Program-made: the position numbers and the translations under genes
Notes under the pieces: generated by a model
Told to the model about the DNA's origin: nothing
Database searches by the model: none
Seen by the model: the letters and a program-made list of their open reading frames with translations, nothing else
In this document: positions 22,633 to 23,487 of the stretch, piece after piece
Layout: each line of letters opens with the position of its first letter
Position numbering within the stretch: the stretch's first letter is position 1
From: an uncultured Eubacteriales bacterium
GTDB lineage: Bacteria > Bacillota > Clostridia > Oscillospirales > CAG-272
DNA: 23,487 nucleotides
Direction of reading: 5' to 3'
Assembly: GCA_934462885.1 (NCBI GenBank)
Contig: CAKSJC010000004.1
Location: forward strand, 1-23,487

Positions 22633-23487
22633 TTATTTTTTGCTCATGCTGCGGATAAGTACTCCCTCAAAATCTTCATTCTCCGACAGCGTTATGAGGT
22701 GAAGATACGAGATGCCGATATCGGTCTTGTTGTGAGAAACAATGGTCCTGTATTTTTCATTGTTAATGAGAATGTCGGCCGAATCTCCGTCCCATTTTAC
22801 GGTGAGAATAAACCATTCTCCCGACGGACAGGTGTTCTTATCGAGTTTAGTAGCAAAAACCGCATACCACGGGGCGGCGTCATCGCACGGATTGAACCAA
22901 TGATCGCATAAAGACATTGCTACTCCGCTTTGACATATCATCATTTCAAGCGAAACTTCTCCCGATTTTGATGCGGGAAAATTCCATACAAGCCCCTGCT
23001 TTTCGGAAAAGAGCCTCTCGTCATGAACGCGGCATATCTGTAAAACCTCTGCGCCGTGCAATGACGGATCGGGAACAAGAAGCGCGCCGTTTGTTCTGTT
23101 CCACGCGCAGTGACCGGGATATCTGCCGAATATTGATCCCGAACAGCTTTTTACGTAAAGCTGAGTCGATACATTAGAAAGACCGTTTCTGAAATTTTCC
23201 GTGCGCTCTGTGTCATACAGCCAGTTTATGTCAAAAATCGCCAAACGGCGCGACGCGGAGTTTTGTCCGAAATGCACGAGAATCTTTCCGAAAGGAAGTT
23301 CCAACGCTTCAAACTGATGAACGCTTTTATCAGCTTCGAATGTTCCGCAGGAACGGAAATCGGGTGAATTTCTCACATCGTTCAGCCATATTTCGCGGAA
23401 ACCGATATAATTTACACCGTCTTCCGTAACGGCGGCATGGCATGCGTCTCGGTTTGTGAAAACATCCTCCGCAAGCCCTATTATATC
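22633..23487 (-). CDS. Sialidase-like beta-propeller protein, 3' part (cut by window edge)
   Basis: The last 284 residues of a leftward gene; the frame is open to the right edge, so the true start is outside the window and internal start codons such as the GTG at 23376 should not be taken as the start. The visible part resembles the BNR/sialidase-type propeller proteins seen in carbohydrate-using bacteria: YIGFREIWLND, DKSVHQFEALELPFGKILV, an IFDINWLYDTER segment, then GHCAWNRTNGALLVPDP and WNFPASKSGEVSLEMMI. The C-terminal 100 residues look like a beta-sandwich (WFILTVKWDGDSADILINN). I recognise the general pattern but cannot name the activity. No sugar-binding catalytic residues can be assigned from this half alone. 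Confidence 0.72.
   Translation of the reverse strand, partial: DIIGLAEDVFTNRDACHAAVTEDGVNYIGFREIWLNDVRNSPDFRSCGTFEADKSVHQFEALELPFGKILVHFGQNSASRRLAIFDINWLYDTERTENFRNGLSNVSTQLYVKSCSGSIFGRYPGHCAWNRTNGALLVPDPSLHGAEVLQICRVHDERLFSEKQGLVWNFPASKSGEVSLEMMICQSGVAMSLCDHWFNPCDDAAPWYAVFATKLDKNTCPSGEWFILTVKWDGDSADILINNEKYRTIVSHNKTDIGISYLHLITLSENEDFEGVLIRSMSKK

Overview
The window reads as chromosomal DNA of a low-to-moderate GC Bacillota (Firmicutes), most likely an anaerobic Clostridia-like gut bacterium. This is inferred from several things seen together: a tRNA-Ile T-box leader on ileS, an HPr that keeps both His15 and the regulatory Ser46, an oxygen-sensitive class III ribonucleotide reductase with NrdR boxes, strong Shine-Dalgarno sequences, and consensus TTGACA/TATAAT promoters with 17-base spacing. 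No rRNA, tRNA, CRISPR array, transposase or phage gene was found.

Layout. Positions 1-4840 are read leftward: a HAD phosphatase overlapping a PHP-family histidinol-phosphatase-like gene, a Gfo/Idh/MocA-family protein with an atypical active-site motif, the salvage pair tdk-deoC, and the start of a secreted protein cut by the left edge. Positions 5200-12615 are read rightward: the promoter and T-box leader of ileS, ileS itself (long, clade-2 type), ptsH (HPr), uvrC with an unusual insertion, rsmD and coaD, closed by a strong terminator. From 12687 to the right edge everything is leftward: nrdD with a fused glutaredoxin-like domain, mtnN, nadE, trxB, a chloramphenicol-acetyltransferase-like gene, a broken MFS transporter, a zinc-ribbon membrane protein of unknown function, and the 3' part of a sialidase-like gene that runs off the window.

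How the genes fit together. Most are housekeeping genes: nucleotide salvage (tdk, deoC), dNTP synthesis (nrdD), cofactors (coaD, nadE), thiol redox (trxB), S-adenosylhomocysteine recycling (mtnN), DNA repair (uvrC), rRNA modification (rsmD), translation (ileS) and carbon regulation (ptsH). The accessory part is 19440-23487, where a cat-like gene with its own promoter lies beside a transporter that appears to carry three frame breaks, one of them in an (AT)9 microsatellite.

The points most worth a second look are the NrdD-redoxin fusion under a promoter whose -35 element lies inside an NrdR box, the multiply frameshifted transporter with its dinucleotide repeat, the UvrC insertion, the Gfo/Idh/MocA protein lacking the usual lysine, a possible eroded gene just upstream of mtnN, and a long-stem RNA-like element at 1890-1946. 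I did not find a convincing wholly new multi-gene system.
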